This document shows, in pieces, positions 8,844 to 16,783 of a stretch of DNA of 64,000 bases; the first letter of the stretch is position 1; each line of letters starts with the position of its first letter. The DNA is taken from NCBI RefSeq assembly GCF_004784475.1, contig NZ_SRRT01000003.1, positions 186,001-250,000 on the forward strand. The letters are read 5' to 3'. This DNA comes from Streptomyces bauhiniae (lineage in GTDB: Bacteria > Actinomycetota > Actinomycetes > Streptomycetales > Streptomycetaceae). Under the pieces are notes generated by a model, which did no database searches, was not told where the DNA came from, and saw only the letters and a program-made list of their open reading frames with translations. A program made the translations under genes and the position numbers.

Positions 8844-9224
8844 TCAGGAGTCGAAGCGGGCCGCTCGCAGATAGTCCGGGTTGGGGTCCAGCGCCGCGGC
8901 CAGCCGGAAGTGGCGCCGGGCCTGACCGGGGCGGCCCTGGCGCTCGTAGGTGCGGCCCAGCGCGAAGTGGGCGAAGGCGTTGTCCGGCTCGCGCTCCAGC
9001 ACCACCGTGAACTCCAGCTCGGCGGGCCGCAGTTGCGCGGCGGCGAAGAAGGCGCGGGCCCGCAGCAGCCGGGCCGCGGTGTTCTCGGGGTGGGCGGCGA
9101 TCACTTCGTCCAGCAGTTTCACCGCGCCCCTGGGGTCCCGCGCGTCGAGCAGATGCTCGGCGGCGCGGAAGTCGATGACATCCGTCTCCGGCGTACGTCC
9201 GGCGGAACCATTGATCTCGGGCAC
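8844..9224 (-). CDS. Tetratricopeptide repeat protein
   Basis: This 126-residue protein consists of about three TPR helical hairpins. FRAAEHLLDARDPRGAVKLL, RLLRARAFFAAAQLRPAELE and AHFALGRTYERQGRPGQARR carry the TPR spacing of small and large residues. It has no signal peptide, so it is probably a cytosolic scaffold of unknown partner. It lies immediately downstream of coaE on the same strand with a 50-base gap and may share its transcript. Confidence 0.8.
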   Translation of the reverse strand: MPEINGSAGRTPETDVIDFRAAEHLLDARDPRGAVKLLDEVIAAHPENTAARLLRARAFFAAAQLRPAELEFTVVLEREPDNAFAHFALGRTYERQGRPGQARRHFRLAAALDPNPDYLRAARFDS

Positions 9225-9274
9225 GGCGAAGTCCTTCCCTCACTCCGCCGTTCCAACGCCTCGGAGCCGAAGGG

Positions 9275-9892
9275 CTATTCCGCGCCACCGCTCCGTGCGG
9301 CCGCGCGCCGGGTCAGTTCGGCCCAGACCTCCGCGACCCGCTTCTCCAGCGCGTCCAGCGGTACGTCGTTGTCGATCACGATGTCGGCGATCTCCCGGCG
9401 CTGCTCACGGCTCGCCTGGGCGGCCATGCGAGCGCGGGCGTCCTCCTCGGTCGTCCCGCGCAGCCGGACCAGCCGGTCGAGCTGGGTCTCGGGGCTCACG
9501 TCCACGACGATCACCAGGTCGTACAGCGGCGCCAGCCCGTTCTCGGTGAGGAGCGGTACGTCGTGCAGGACGACGGCGTCGGCGCTCGCGGCGCTCTCCA
9601 GCTCGCGGGACCGCTCGCCCACCAGGGGGTGCACGATCGAGTTGAGGACGGCCAGCTTCTCCGGGTCGGCGAAGACGATGGACCCGAGCCGGGGCCGGTC
9701 CAGCGAACCGTCCTCGGCGAGGATCTCCGGCCCGAAGGCTTCCACCACGGCCGCCAGCCCCGGTGTCCCCGGCGCGACGACCTCCCGCGCGATCCGGTCC
9801 GCGTCGATCAGCACGGCCCCGTGCCGCACGAGCAGCCGCGACACCTCGCTCTTGCCGGCCCCGATGCCGCCGGTCAGCCCCACTTTCAACAT
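9275..9892 (-). CDS. coaE: Dephospho-CoA kinase
   Basis: This 205-residue cytosolic kinase phosphorylates the 3'-hydroxyl of dephospho-CoA, the last step of coenzyme A synthesis. The P-loop GGIGAGKS is at residues 8-15. [20 protein letters not shown] is the CoA-substrate region, and the adenylate-kinase-like [19 protein letters not shown] forms the lid. Length matches the single-domain bacterial enzyme. It lies between the PAC2-family gene upstream and the TPR gene downstream on the same strand, the usual Streptomyces neighbourhood of rpsA. Confidence 0.95.
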   Translation of the reverse strand: MLKVGLTGGIGAGKSEVSRLLVRHGAVLIDADRIAREVVAPGTPGLAAVVEAFGPEILAEDGSLDRPRLGSIVFADPEKLAVLNSIVHPLVGERSRELESAASADAVVLHDVPLLTENGLAPLYDLVIVVDVSPETQLDRLVRLRGTTEEDARARMAAQASREQRREIADIVIDNDVPLDALEKRVAEVWAELTRRAAARSGGAE

Positions 9893-9924
9893 GCCGCGCA
9901 GCCTAGACCCTGATGCCGGAAGGC

Positions 9925-10863
9925 TTACGCCTCCCCCTCCCGCTCCGCGAGGAACCGCTCGAACTCGCGGCCGATCTCGTCGGCGGAGGGGATGTCGACG
10001 GGCTCGGCGAGCATGTTGCCGCGGGTCTCGGCGCCGGCAGCCGCGTCGTACTGGTGCTCAAGGCCCTGGATGAGCGAGGTCAGTTCCTCGTCGCCCTCGC
10101 GGATCTGGCGGTCGATCTCGGTCTGGGTGCGGTGGGCCTCGGTGCGCAGGCCGTGGGCGACGCCGGGCAGGACGAGGCCGGTGGCGGCGGTGATCGCCTC
10201 CAGTACGGTCAGCGCGGCGTCCGGGTAGGCGGAGCGGGCGAGGTAGTGCGGGACGTGCGCGGCGACACCGAGGACGTCGTGGCCGGCCTCGCTGAGCCGG
10301 TACTCCAGCAGCGCGGCGGCACTGCCCGGCACCTGGGCCTCCTCGAAGGGACTGCGGTGTCCGGGGACGAGGTCGGTGCGGTTGCCGTGCGGGGTGAGGC
10401 CCACGGGACGGGTGTGCGGCACGCCCATCGGGATGCCGTGGAAGGTGACGGAGAGCCGGACGCCGAGCCGCTCCACGATCTGCTGGACGGCGAGCGCGAA
10501 CCGCTCCCACTCCACGTCCGGTTCGGGCCCGGACAGCACCAGGAACGGCGCGCCGGTGGCGTCCTGCACGAGGCGGACCTCGATGGCCGGCACCTCGTAG
10601 TCGGTCCAACTGTCCCGCTGGAAGGTCAGCAGCGGACGGCGGGCCCGGTAGTCCACCAGCCGGTCGTGGTCGAACCGGGCCACGACCTGGTGCGGCAGCG
10701 TGTCGAGGACACGGTCGACGATCTGCTCGCCCGTCTCCCCCGCGTCGATGTAACCGTCGAAGTGGTAGAGCATGACCAGCCCGGCCGACTCCTGAGCCAA
10801 CGCCACGTCCACCACGGCAAGCCCCTTCGGCTCCCAAGCGAACAAACCCTGCGGATCAACCAC
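9925..10863 (-). CDS. PAC2 family protein (proteasome-assembly-chaperone-like)
   Basis: This 312-residue protein matches the actinobacterial PAC2 family, named after the eukaryotic proteasome assembly chaperone 2 domain. [20 protein letters not shown] near residues 28-47, [20 protein letters not shown] and [20 protein letters not shown] are conserved family segments. An acidic, helical C-terminal region follows. Its biochemical role in bacteria is unknown; actinobacteria have a 20S proteasome, so a link is possible but not shown by this sequence. The start is GTG at 10863. coaE follows 32 bases downstream. Confidence 0.85.
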   Translation of the reverse strand: MVDPQGLFAWEPKGLAVVDVALAQESAGLVMLYHFDGYIDAGETGEQIVDRVLDTLPHQVVARFDHDRLVDYRARRPLLTFQRDSWTDYEVPAIEVRLVQDATGAPFLVLSGPEPDVEWERFALAVQQIVERLGVRLSVTFHGIPMGVPHTRPVGLTPHGNRTDLVPGHRSPFEEAQVPGSAAALLEYRLSEAGHDVLGVAAHVPHYLARSAYPDAALTVLEAITAATGLVLPGVAHGLRTEAHRTQTEIDRQIREGDEELTSLIQGLEHQYDAAAGAETRGNMLAEPVDIPSADEIGREFERFLAEREGEA

Positions 10864-11025
10864 GATGACCGCCCCTCCTAGTGTCCAAATGACCCAACAC
10901 CAGGAAGCACCAGACCATTCCCAAGATCACTTGAAAGAAGCGCCCACCGCAACTCCCTCAAGGGGCGCGGGGAACTGCGCGAACACCCCCCACGAGCCGC
11001 ACCTGACAACGCACCAGAAACGCCT

Positions 11026-11059
11026 GAGGGACCCGCACCCCGAAAGGTACGAGTCCCTC
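11026..11059 (-). terminator. Probable rpsA terminator
   Basis: An inverted repeat, GAGGGAC (11026-11032) with GTCCCTC (11053-11059), forms a stem of seven or more pairs with a 20-base loop, 37 bases past the rpsA stop codon on the minus strand. It fits a rho-independent-type stop without a strong U-tract, as is usual in Streptomyces. Confidence 0.55.
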
Positions 11060-11095
11060 AAGCTTGACTACCGGCTAACCCTCAGCGGTGAGCGC

Positions 11096-12601
11096 TCAGC
11101 TCTGGCCGCCCGCCAGCTTCTCACGCAGCGCGGCAAGCGCCTCGTCCGAAGCAAGGGCACCGGAGGTGTCCGCACCCTCGGAGGAGTACGAACCGCCGCC
11201 GCCACCGGACGCGGCCGGAGCCGCACCCGCGACGTCGCCGCCCTCGGCAGCGGCCTTCTCGTCCGCCTCGCGGGACTTGATGACCTGGGCCTGGTGCTGC
11301 TCGAAGCGCTGCTGCGCCTCGGCGTACTGGCCCTCCCACGCCTCGCGCTGGGTCTCGTAGCCCTCGAGCCAGTCGTTGGTCTCGGGGTCGAAGCCCTCGG
11401 GGTAGATGTAGTTGCCCTGGTCGTCGTAGGACGCGGCCATGCCGTACAGGGTCGGGTCGAACTCGACCGACGCCGGGTCGGCACCGAACGCCTCGTTGGC
11501 CTGCTTCAGCGAGAGGCTGATGCGGCGACGCTCGAGGTCGATGTCGATGACCTTGACGAAGATCTCGTCGTTGACCTGGACGACCTGCTCCGGGATCTCC
11601 ACGTGGCGCTCGGCCAGCTCGGAGATGTGGACCAGACCCTCGATGCCCTCGTCCACGCGGACGAACGCACCGAACGGAACCAGCTTCGTGACCTTGCCGG
11701 GCACGACCTGGCCGATCTGGTGGGTGCGGGCGAACTGCTGCCACGGGTCTTCCTGGGTCGCCTTCAGCGACAGGGAGACGCGCTCGCGGTCCATGTCCAC
11801 GTCGAGGACCTCGACGGTGACTTCCTGGCCGACCTCGACAACCTCGGACGGGTGGTCGATGTGCTTCCAGGACAGCTCGGAGACGTGCACCAGACCGTCG
11901 ACGCCACCCAGGTCCACGAAGGCACCGAAGTTGACGATCGAGGACACGACGCCGGAGCGGACCTGACCCTTCTGGAGGGTCGTGAGGAACGTCTGGCGGA
12001 CCTCGGACTGGGTCTGCTCGAGCCAGGCACGGCGGGACAGGACCACGTTGTTGCGGTTCTTGTCCAGCTCGATGATCTTCGCCTCGAGCTCCTTGCCCAC
12101 GTAGGGCTGGAGGTCGCGGACGCGGCGCATCTCGACCAGGGAGGCCGGGAGGAAGCCGCGGAGGCCGATGTCGAGGATGAGACCACCCTTGACGACCTCG
12201 ATGACGGTACCGGTGACGATGCCGTCCTCTTCCTTGATCTTCTCGATGGTGCCCCAGGCGCGCTCGTACTGGGCGCGCTTCTTCGAGAGGATCAGGCGGC
12301 CTTCCTTGTCCTCCTTCTGGAGAACCAGGGCCTCGATCTCGTCGCCGACCTTGACGACCTCGTTCGGGTCGACGTCGTGCTTGATCGAGAGCTCGCGGCT
12401 CGGGATGACACCTTCGGTCTTGTAACCGATGTCGAGCAGGACCTCGTCCCGGTCGACCTTCACGATGACGCCGTCGACGATGTCGCCGTCGTTGAAGTAC
12501 TTGATCGTCTCGTCGATCGCGGCGAGGAAGGCTTCCTCGTTACCGATGTCGTTGACCGCAACCTGCGGGGTGGTGGCGGTGGTCTCGGTGCTGCTCGTCA
12601 T
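11096..12601 (-). CDS. rpsA: 30S ribosomal protein S1
   Basis: This 501-residue protein binds mRNA on the 30S subunit and helps start translation. Four S1 (OB-fold) domains are visible at about residues 38-107, 125-190, 211-280 and 297-366; the last two carry the classical VNFGAFVDLGGVDGLVHVSE and VPFGAFVRVDEGIEGLVHIS cores. Enteric S1 has six domains; four plus an acidic Gly/Ser/Ala-rich tail (about 370-501) is the actinobacterial form. The ATG at 12601 begins MTSSTETTATTPQ. Only GGAG about 11 bases away acts as ribosome-binding site. The long leader and strong promoter upstream suggest regulation at the mRNA level. Confidence 0.97.
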   Translation of the reverse strand: MTSSTETTATTPQVAVNDIGNEEAFLAAIDETIKYFNDGDIVDGVIVKVDRDEVLLDIGYKTEGVIPSRELSIKHDVDPNEVVKVGDEIEALVLQKEDKEGRLILSKKRAQYERAWGTIEKIKEEDGIVTGTVIEVVKGGLILDIGLRGFLPASLVEMRRVRDLQPYVGKELEAKIIELDKNRNNVVLSRRAWLEQTQSEVRQTFLTTLQKGQVRSGVVSSIVNFGAFVDLGGVDGLVHVSELSWKHIDHPSEVVEVGQEVTVEVLDVDMDRERVSLSLKATQEDPWQQFARTHQIGQVVPGKVTKLVPFGAFVRVDEGIEGLVHISELAERHVEIPEQVVQVNDEIFVKVIDIDLERRRISLSLKQANEAFGADPASVEFDPTLYGMAASYDDQGNYIYPEGFDPETNDWLEGYETQREAWEGQYAEAQQRFEQHQAQVIKSREADEKAAAEGGDVAGAAPAASGGGGGSYSSEGADTSGALASDEALAALREKLAGGQS

Positions 12602-12987
12602 GTGGGAAAGGGCTCCGGTACGGACATTGAAGTCGTAGGTACTGCTTACGCCGGGAGCCCGTTTCGCTCTGCAGAAGCCGGACAGCCAAGGAAGCGCCAC
12701 TTGAGCACCGGGTGCCCGGTGGCGCCTCGAGAACCGAGGGATACATACAGATGCGAGCGCGACCTGCTACGTCTGAGGTGCGCAGGCCCGCAGCGCAACT
12801 TGTAGCATACGGGGGCAGCCGGGCAGGGTCAATGCGCGAAGGCGCACACCGCGGACGGATCGCCGCATACCCGGCTGAACAATCGCCCAACTGGGCGCGC
12901 GTGACCGCGCGATCCCTTCCGTGACACGCGTCCGGCGGGCCGGTTGGACGGAAGAGTACGACGAGGGAGCCGATCATCCAAGAGCCT
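12602..12987. other. 386-bp divergent intergenic region: rpsA leader and promoter
   Basis: This gap holds the approximately 200-base untranslated leader of rpsA (minus strand) and its promoter at 12804-12832. In the leader, GCGCCAC and GTGGCGC flank an inner ACCGGG/CCCGGT pair (about 12694-12727), so a branched hairpin can form. On the plus side, between about 12833 and 12987, I see no convincing promoter for the methyltransferase gene, only GGGAGC about 20 bases before its GTG. Confidence 0.7.
12804..12832 (-). promoter_or_regulatory. Vegetative promoter of rpsA
   Basis: On the minus strand TTGACC (12827-12832) and TATGCT (12804-12809) are separated by exactly 17 bases, a near-consensus HrdB-type promoter. 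Transcription should begin near 12797, leaving about 195 bases of leader before the rpsA ATG. Confidence 0.8.
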
Positions 12988-13809
12988 GTGGAGCACGACC
13001 CGGAGGGGCCGGAGGAATCAGAGCCGGAAGCCACTCGCCGTGACGCGGGGGTCGCGGAGAGCAGCAGGGCCAACCGGGGCTGGTGGGACCGGAACGCCGA
13101 CGAGTACCAGGTCGAGCACGGCACCTTCCTCGGTGACGACCGCTTCGTCTGGTGCCCGGAGGGGCTGGACGAGGTGGAGGCCGAGCTGCTCGGCCCGGCG
13201 GAGGAGCTGAAGGGCCGGGACGTGCTGGAGATCGGCGCGGGCGCGGCGCAGTGCGCGCGCTGGCTGGCCGCCCAGGGTGCCCGTCCGGTCGCGCTCGACC
13301 TCTCCCACCGGCAGCTCCAGCACGCGCTGCGCATCGGCTCGGCGTTCCCGCTGGTGTGCGCGGACGCGGGCGCGCTGCCCTTCGCGGACGCCTCCTTCGA
13401 CGTGGTGTGCTCGGCGTACGGGGCGCTGCCGTTCGTGGCCGATCCCCGGCTGGTGCTGCGCGAGGTGCGGCGGGTGCTGCGGCCGGGCGGCCGGCTGGTG
13501 TTCTCGGTGACGCATCCGGTCCGCTGGGCGTTCCCGGACGAGCCGGGCCCGGAGGGGCTGTCGGTGGCGTCGTCCTACTTCGACCGCACTCCTTATGTGG
13601 AGCAGGGCGACGACGGTCACGCCGTCTATGTGGAGCACCACCGCACCATCGGTGACCGGGTGCGGGACATCGTGTCCTCCGGGTTCCGGCTGGTGGACCT
13701 GGTGGAGCCGGAGTGGCCGGCCTGGAACACCTCCGAGTGGGGCGGCTGGTCCCCGCTGCGCGGCAACCTCATCCCCGGTACCGCGATCTTCGTCTGCGAA
13801 CGGGACTGA
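12988..13809 (+). CDS. Class I SAM-dependent methyltransferase
   Basis: This 273-residue protein has a Methyltransf_11-type Rossmann core: motif I DVLEIGAGAAQCARWLAAQG near residues 77-96, VALDLSHRQLQHA, ALPFADASFDVVCSAYGALP and the post-motif VLRPGGRLVFSVTHPVRWAF. The acidic N-terminus (about 30 residues) is low complexity. The HPVRWAF and WNTSEWGGWSPLRGNLIPGT segments are typical of an actinobacterial subfamily of unknown substrate that sits beside rpsA in streptomycetes. Start GTG 12988 is tentative. hrpB follows on the same strand after 34 bases. Confidence 0.85.
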   Translation: MEHDPEGPEESEPEATRRDAGVAESSRANRGWWDRNADEYQVEHGTFLGDDRFVWCPEGLDEVEAELLGPAEELKGRDVLEIGAGAAQCARWLAAQGARPVALDLSHRQLQHALRIGSAFPLVCADAGALPFADASFDVVCSAYGALPFVADPRLVLREVRRVLRPGGRLVFSVTHPVRWAFPDEPGPEGLSVASSYFDRTPYVEQGDDGHAVYVEHHRTIGDRVRDIVSSGFRLVDLVEPEWPAWNTSEWGGWSPLRGNLIPGTAIFVCERD

Positions 13810-13843
13810 CCGCCCCGGCTCCCCGGCGTACGACACTGGGGGC

Positions 13844-16777
13844 GTGATCCGTGACGACGCCCTCGCCGCGCTGCCCGTGCGCTCCGCCCTGCCCGACCTG
13901 ACCGCCGCGCTGGACGGGCCGGGCACCGCCGTGCTGGTGGCGCCGCCCGGTACCGGCAAGACGACGCTCGTGCCGCTGGTGCTGGCCGGGCTGGTCGGCG
14001 GGGGTCCGGCGCGGCGGGTCGTGGTGGCCGAGCCCCGCCGGATCGCGGCGCGGGCCGCCGCGCGGCGGATGGCGTGGCTGCTGGGCGAGCAGCCGGGGGT
14101 CAGCGTCGGCCACACCGTTCGCGGTGAACGTGTGGTGGGGCGCCACACTCGCGTGGAGGTCGTGACCACCGGTGTCCTCCTCCAGCGGCTCCAGCGGGAC
14201 CAGGAGCTGGCCGGTGTCGACGTGGTGGTGCTGGACGAGTGCCACGAGCGGCATCTCGACGCGGACACGGCCGCCGCCTTCCTCTGGGACGTACGGGGCA
14301 CCCTCCGGCCCGACCTCCGCCTGGTGGCGGCCTCCGCGACCACCGACGCGCAGGGCTGGGCGCGGCTGCTCGGCGGTGCGCCGGTGGTGGAGGCGGCCGG
14401 GGTGTCGTACCCCGTGGAGGTGGTCTGGGCGCCGCCCGCGCGTCCGGTACGGCCGCCGCACGGGATGCGGGTGGACCCGGCGCTCCTCGCGCATGTGGCC
14501 TCGGTCGTGCGGCGGGCTCTGGCCGAGCAGTCCGGTGACGTGCTGTGTTTTCTGCCCGGCGTGGGTGAGATCGCCCGCGTGGCGGGCCAGTTGGGACAGC
14601 TTCCGGGTGTCGACGTGCTCCAGGTGCACGGCCGGGCCCCCGCCGCCGTGCAGGACGCGGTGCTCTCCCCCGGCGAGCGGCGCCGGGTGGTCCTGGCGAC
14701 CTCCGTGGCCGAGTCCTCCCTCACGGTGCCGGGCGTCCGGGTCGTCGTGGACGCGGGGCTCGCGCGGGAGCCCCGCGTGGACCACGCGCGCGGCTTGAGC
14801 GGCCTGGCGACGGTACGGGCGTCCCGCGCGGCCGGTGCCCAGCGCGCGGGCCGGGCGGGGCGCGAGGCACCCGGTGTGGTCTACCGCTGCTGGGACCACG
14901 CCGAGGACCCCCGCCTCCCCGCCTTCCCGGCCCCGGAGATCAAGGTCGCCGACCTGACCGCGTTCGCCCTCCAGGCGTCCTGCTGGGGCGACCCGGACGC
15001 CACGGGCCTCGCCCTGCTGGACCCGCCCCCGGCCGGCGCGATGGCAGCGGCCCGCGACGTCCTGACGGCCGTGGGCGCCGTCGACCCGCTCGGCCGGGCC
15101 ACCCCCCGAGGCACCCGCCTCTCCCACCTCGGCCTCCACCCCCGCCTCGGCCGAGCCCTCCTCGACGCGCCCACCCCCGCCGCCGCAGAAACAGTCGCCC
15201 TCCTCTCGGAGGAGGTCCCGCGCGACTACGGCGACGACCTGGCAGGTGCCCTGCGCCGGGCCCGCCGGGGCGGGGACGCGTACGCGGGGCGCTGGGCGGC
15301 GGAGGTACGGAGGCTGCGGGGGGCGGCGGGGCGTACGGCGGGCGTGGGCTCCGAGAGCGGGCCGGACGAGCGGACGCGGCAAAGCGCCCCGGCCCAGGCG
15401 ACCCCCTCGGACGGCGACGCCCGCGCGGCCTCCTCTGGGGCGAGCGCGGAGGGGCGACGGAAGGGCGTGCCGGGCGGCGGGTCCTGGCAGACCGGCTCAG
15501 AGACGCACACAGAACCCGGCCGAGGACAGGCCCAGCCGAACAACCCGGACCACGCGGCCCCGGCGCACGGGGGCCCCGCCTCGTCCGGGGCGAGCGCGGA
15601 GGGGCGGACGCCGAAGGGCGTGCCGGGCCGCGGGTCCTGGCCGACCGGCTCAGGGACGCGGGCGGACCCCGGCCGAGGACCGGCGAGGCGAGGCGGCGCG
15701 CGCCAGGCGGCCCCGTCGGGCGGCGATTCGCGCGTGGTCGCGTCCGGGGCGAGCGCGGGAGGCGTCCGGCACGGGTCGTCCACGTCCGAACCCGGCCTTC
15801 CCGGCGACGAAGCCGCCGTCGGTCAAGTCGCCGCCCTCGCCTTTCCCGAGCGGATCGCCCGGCTGGACGGGGGGTCGTATCTGATGGTGTCCGGGAGTCG
15901 GGTCGAGCTGGATGAGGCGTCGGCGTTGCGGGGGGCGCCGTGGATTGTGGTGGCTGTGGCGGATCGGCCTGTGGGGAAGGGGCATGGGCGGGTGCGGCTG
16001 GGGGCTGCTGTGCGGGAGGAGGTCGCTCGGGCGGCTGCCGCTTCGTTGTTGGAGGAGCGGGAGGAGGTGTGCTGGGCCGAGGGGGATGTTGTGGCGCGGC
16101 GGGTTGAGCGGCTGGGGGCCGTCGAGTTGGCCGTACGGCCGATCAGAGGCGCCGACCCCGAGTTGGTGCGGGCCGCCCTCGTCGACGGGTTGGAGCGAGA
16201 AGGGCTGGGGTTGCTGCGGTGGACCGAGCACGGTCAACTCCTGCGGCAGCGGCTGGCATTCCTTCACTCGCGCCTCGGGGAGCCGTGGCCGGACATGTCC
16301 GACGAGGCGCTGCTGGCCCGCGTGGACGACTGGCTGGAGCCGGAGTTGGGGCGGGCCCGGCGTCGGGCGGACCTGGGGCGGATCGACGCGGGGCAGGCGC
16401 TCGCGCGGCTGTTGCCGTGGGCGAGTGGAGAGGCGGCGCGGCTGGACGAGCTGGCGCCGGAGCGGATCGCCGTACCGAGCGGCTCACGGGTGCGGGTCGA
16501 CTACGCGGACCCCGAACGGCCGGTGCTGGCCGTGAAGTTGCAGGAGATGTTCGGGCTGCGGCAGACCCCGGAGGTGGCCGGGGTGCCGCTGCTGGTGCAT
16601 CTGCTGTCGCCCGCCGGGCGGCCCGCCGCTGTGACGGCGGACCTCGCCTCGTTCTGGCAAGGCGGCTACCGGGCGGTCCGGGCCGAGCTGCGCGGGCGGT
16701 ACCCGAAGCACCCCTGGCCCGAAGACCCGGCCACCGCCGAGCCGACCCGTCACACGACGGCCCGGCTCAAGCGGTGA
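13844..16777 (+). CDS. hrpB: ATP-dependent RNA helicase HrpB with expanded linker
   Basis: This 977-residue DEAH-box helicase has Walker A PPGTGKTT at residues 34-41, DECH at 131-134, the SAT motif (AASATTDAQ), the second RecA domain with FLPGVGEIARVAGQL and a QRAGRAGREAPGVVYRCW motif VI. An HA2-type region and the HrpB C-terminal domain, ending QGGYRAVRAELRGRYPKHPW, follow. The family is usually about 820-850 residues. The excess lies mainly in a low-complexity insert near residues 500-660 containing two tandem 50-53-residue repeats. HrpB's bacterial substrate is unknown. GTG 13844 is preferred as start because the family N-terminus begins there. Confidence 0.9.
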   Translation: MIRDDALAALPVRSALPDLTAALDGPGTAVLVAPPGTGKTTLVPLVLAGLVGGGPARRVVVAEPRRIAARAAARRMAWLLGEQPGVSVGHTVRGERVVGRHTRVEVVTTGVLLQRLQRDQELAGVDVVVLDECHERHLDADTAAAFLWDVRGTLRPDLRLVAASATTDAQGWARLLGGAPVVEAAGVSYPVEVVWAPPARPVRPPHGMRVDPALLAHVASVVRRALAEQSGDVLCFLPGVGEIARVAGQLGQLPGVDVLQVHGRAPAAVQDAVLSPGERRRVVLATSVAESSLTVPGVRVVVDAGLAREPRVDHARGLSGLATVRASRAAGAQRAGRAGREAPGVVYRCWDHAEDPRLPAFPAPEIKVADLTAFALQASCWGDPDATGLALLDPPPAGAMAAARDVLTAVGAVDPLGRATPRGTRLSHLGLHPRLGRALLDAPTPAAAETVALLSEEVPRDYGDDLAGALRRARRGGDAYAGRWAAEVRRLRGAAGRTAGVGSESGPDERTRQSAPAQATPSDGDARAASSGASAEGRRKGVPGGGSWQTGSETHTEPGRGQAQPNNPDHAAPAHGGPASSGASAEGRTPKGVPGRGSWPTGSGTRADPGRGPARRGGARQAAPSGGDSRVVASGASAGGVRHGSSTSEPGLPGDEAAVGQVAALAFPERIARLDGGSYLMVSGSRVELDEASALRGAPWIVVAVADRPVGKGHGRVRLGAAVREEVARAAAASLLEEREEVCWAEGDVVARRVERLGAVELAVRPIRGADPELVRAALVDGLEREGLGLLRWTEHGQLLRQRLAFLHSRLGEPWPDMSDEALLARVDDWLEPELGRARRRADLGRIDAGQALARLLPWASGEAARLDELAPERIAVPSGSRVRVDYADPERPVLAVKLQEMFGLRQTPEVAGVPLLVHLLSPAGRPAAVTADLASFWQGGYRAVRAELRGRYPKHPWPEDPATAEPTRHTTARLKR
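15431..15739 (+). repeat. Tandem in-frame repeat inside hrpB
   Basis: Two direct repeat units, 15431-15580 (150 bases) and 15581-15739 (159 bases), plus the start of a third copy from 15740, encode units that open SSGASAEGR..KGVPG.GSW and reach PGRG near residue 30. Both unit lengths are multiples of three, so the hrpB frame is kept. The third copy is cut off after about ten codons (ASGASAGG). The first halves of the units are best conserved, the second halves have diverged. It is a disordered Gly/Ser/Pro linker between the helicase core and the HrpB-specific domain. Confidence 0.8.
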
Positions 16778-16783
16778 ACAACC

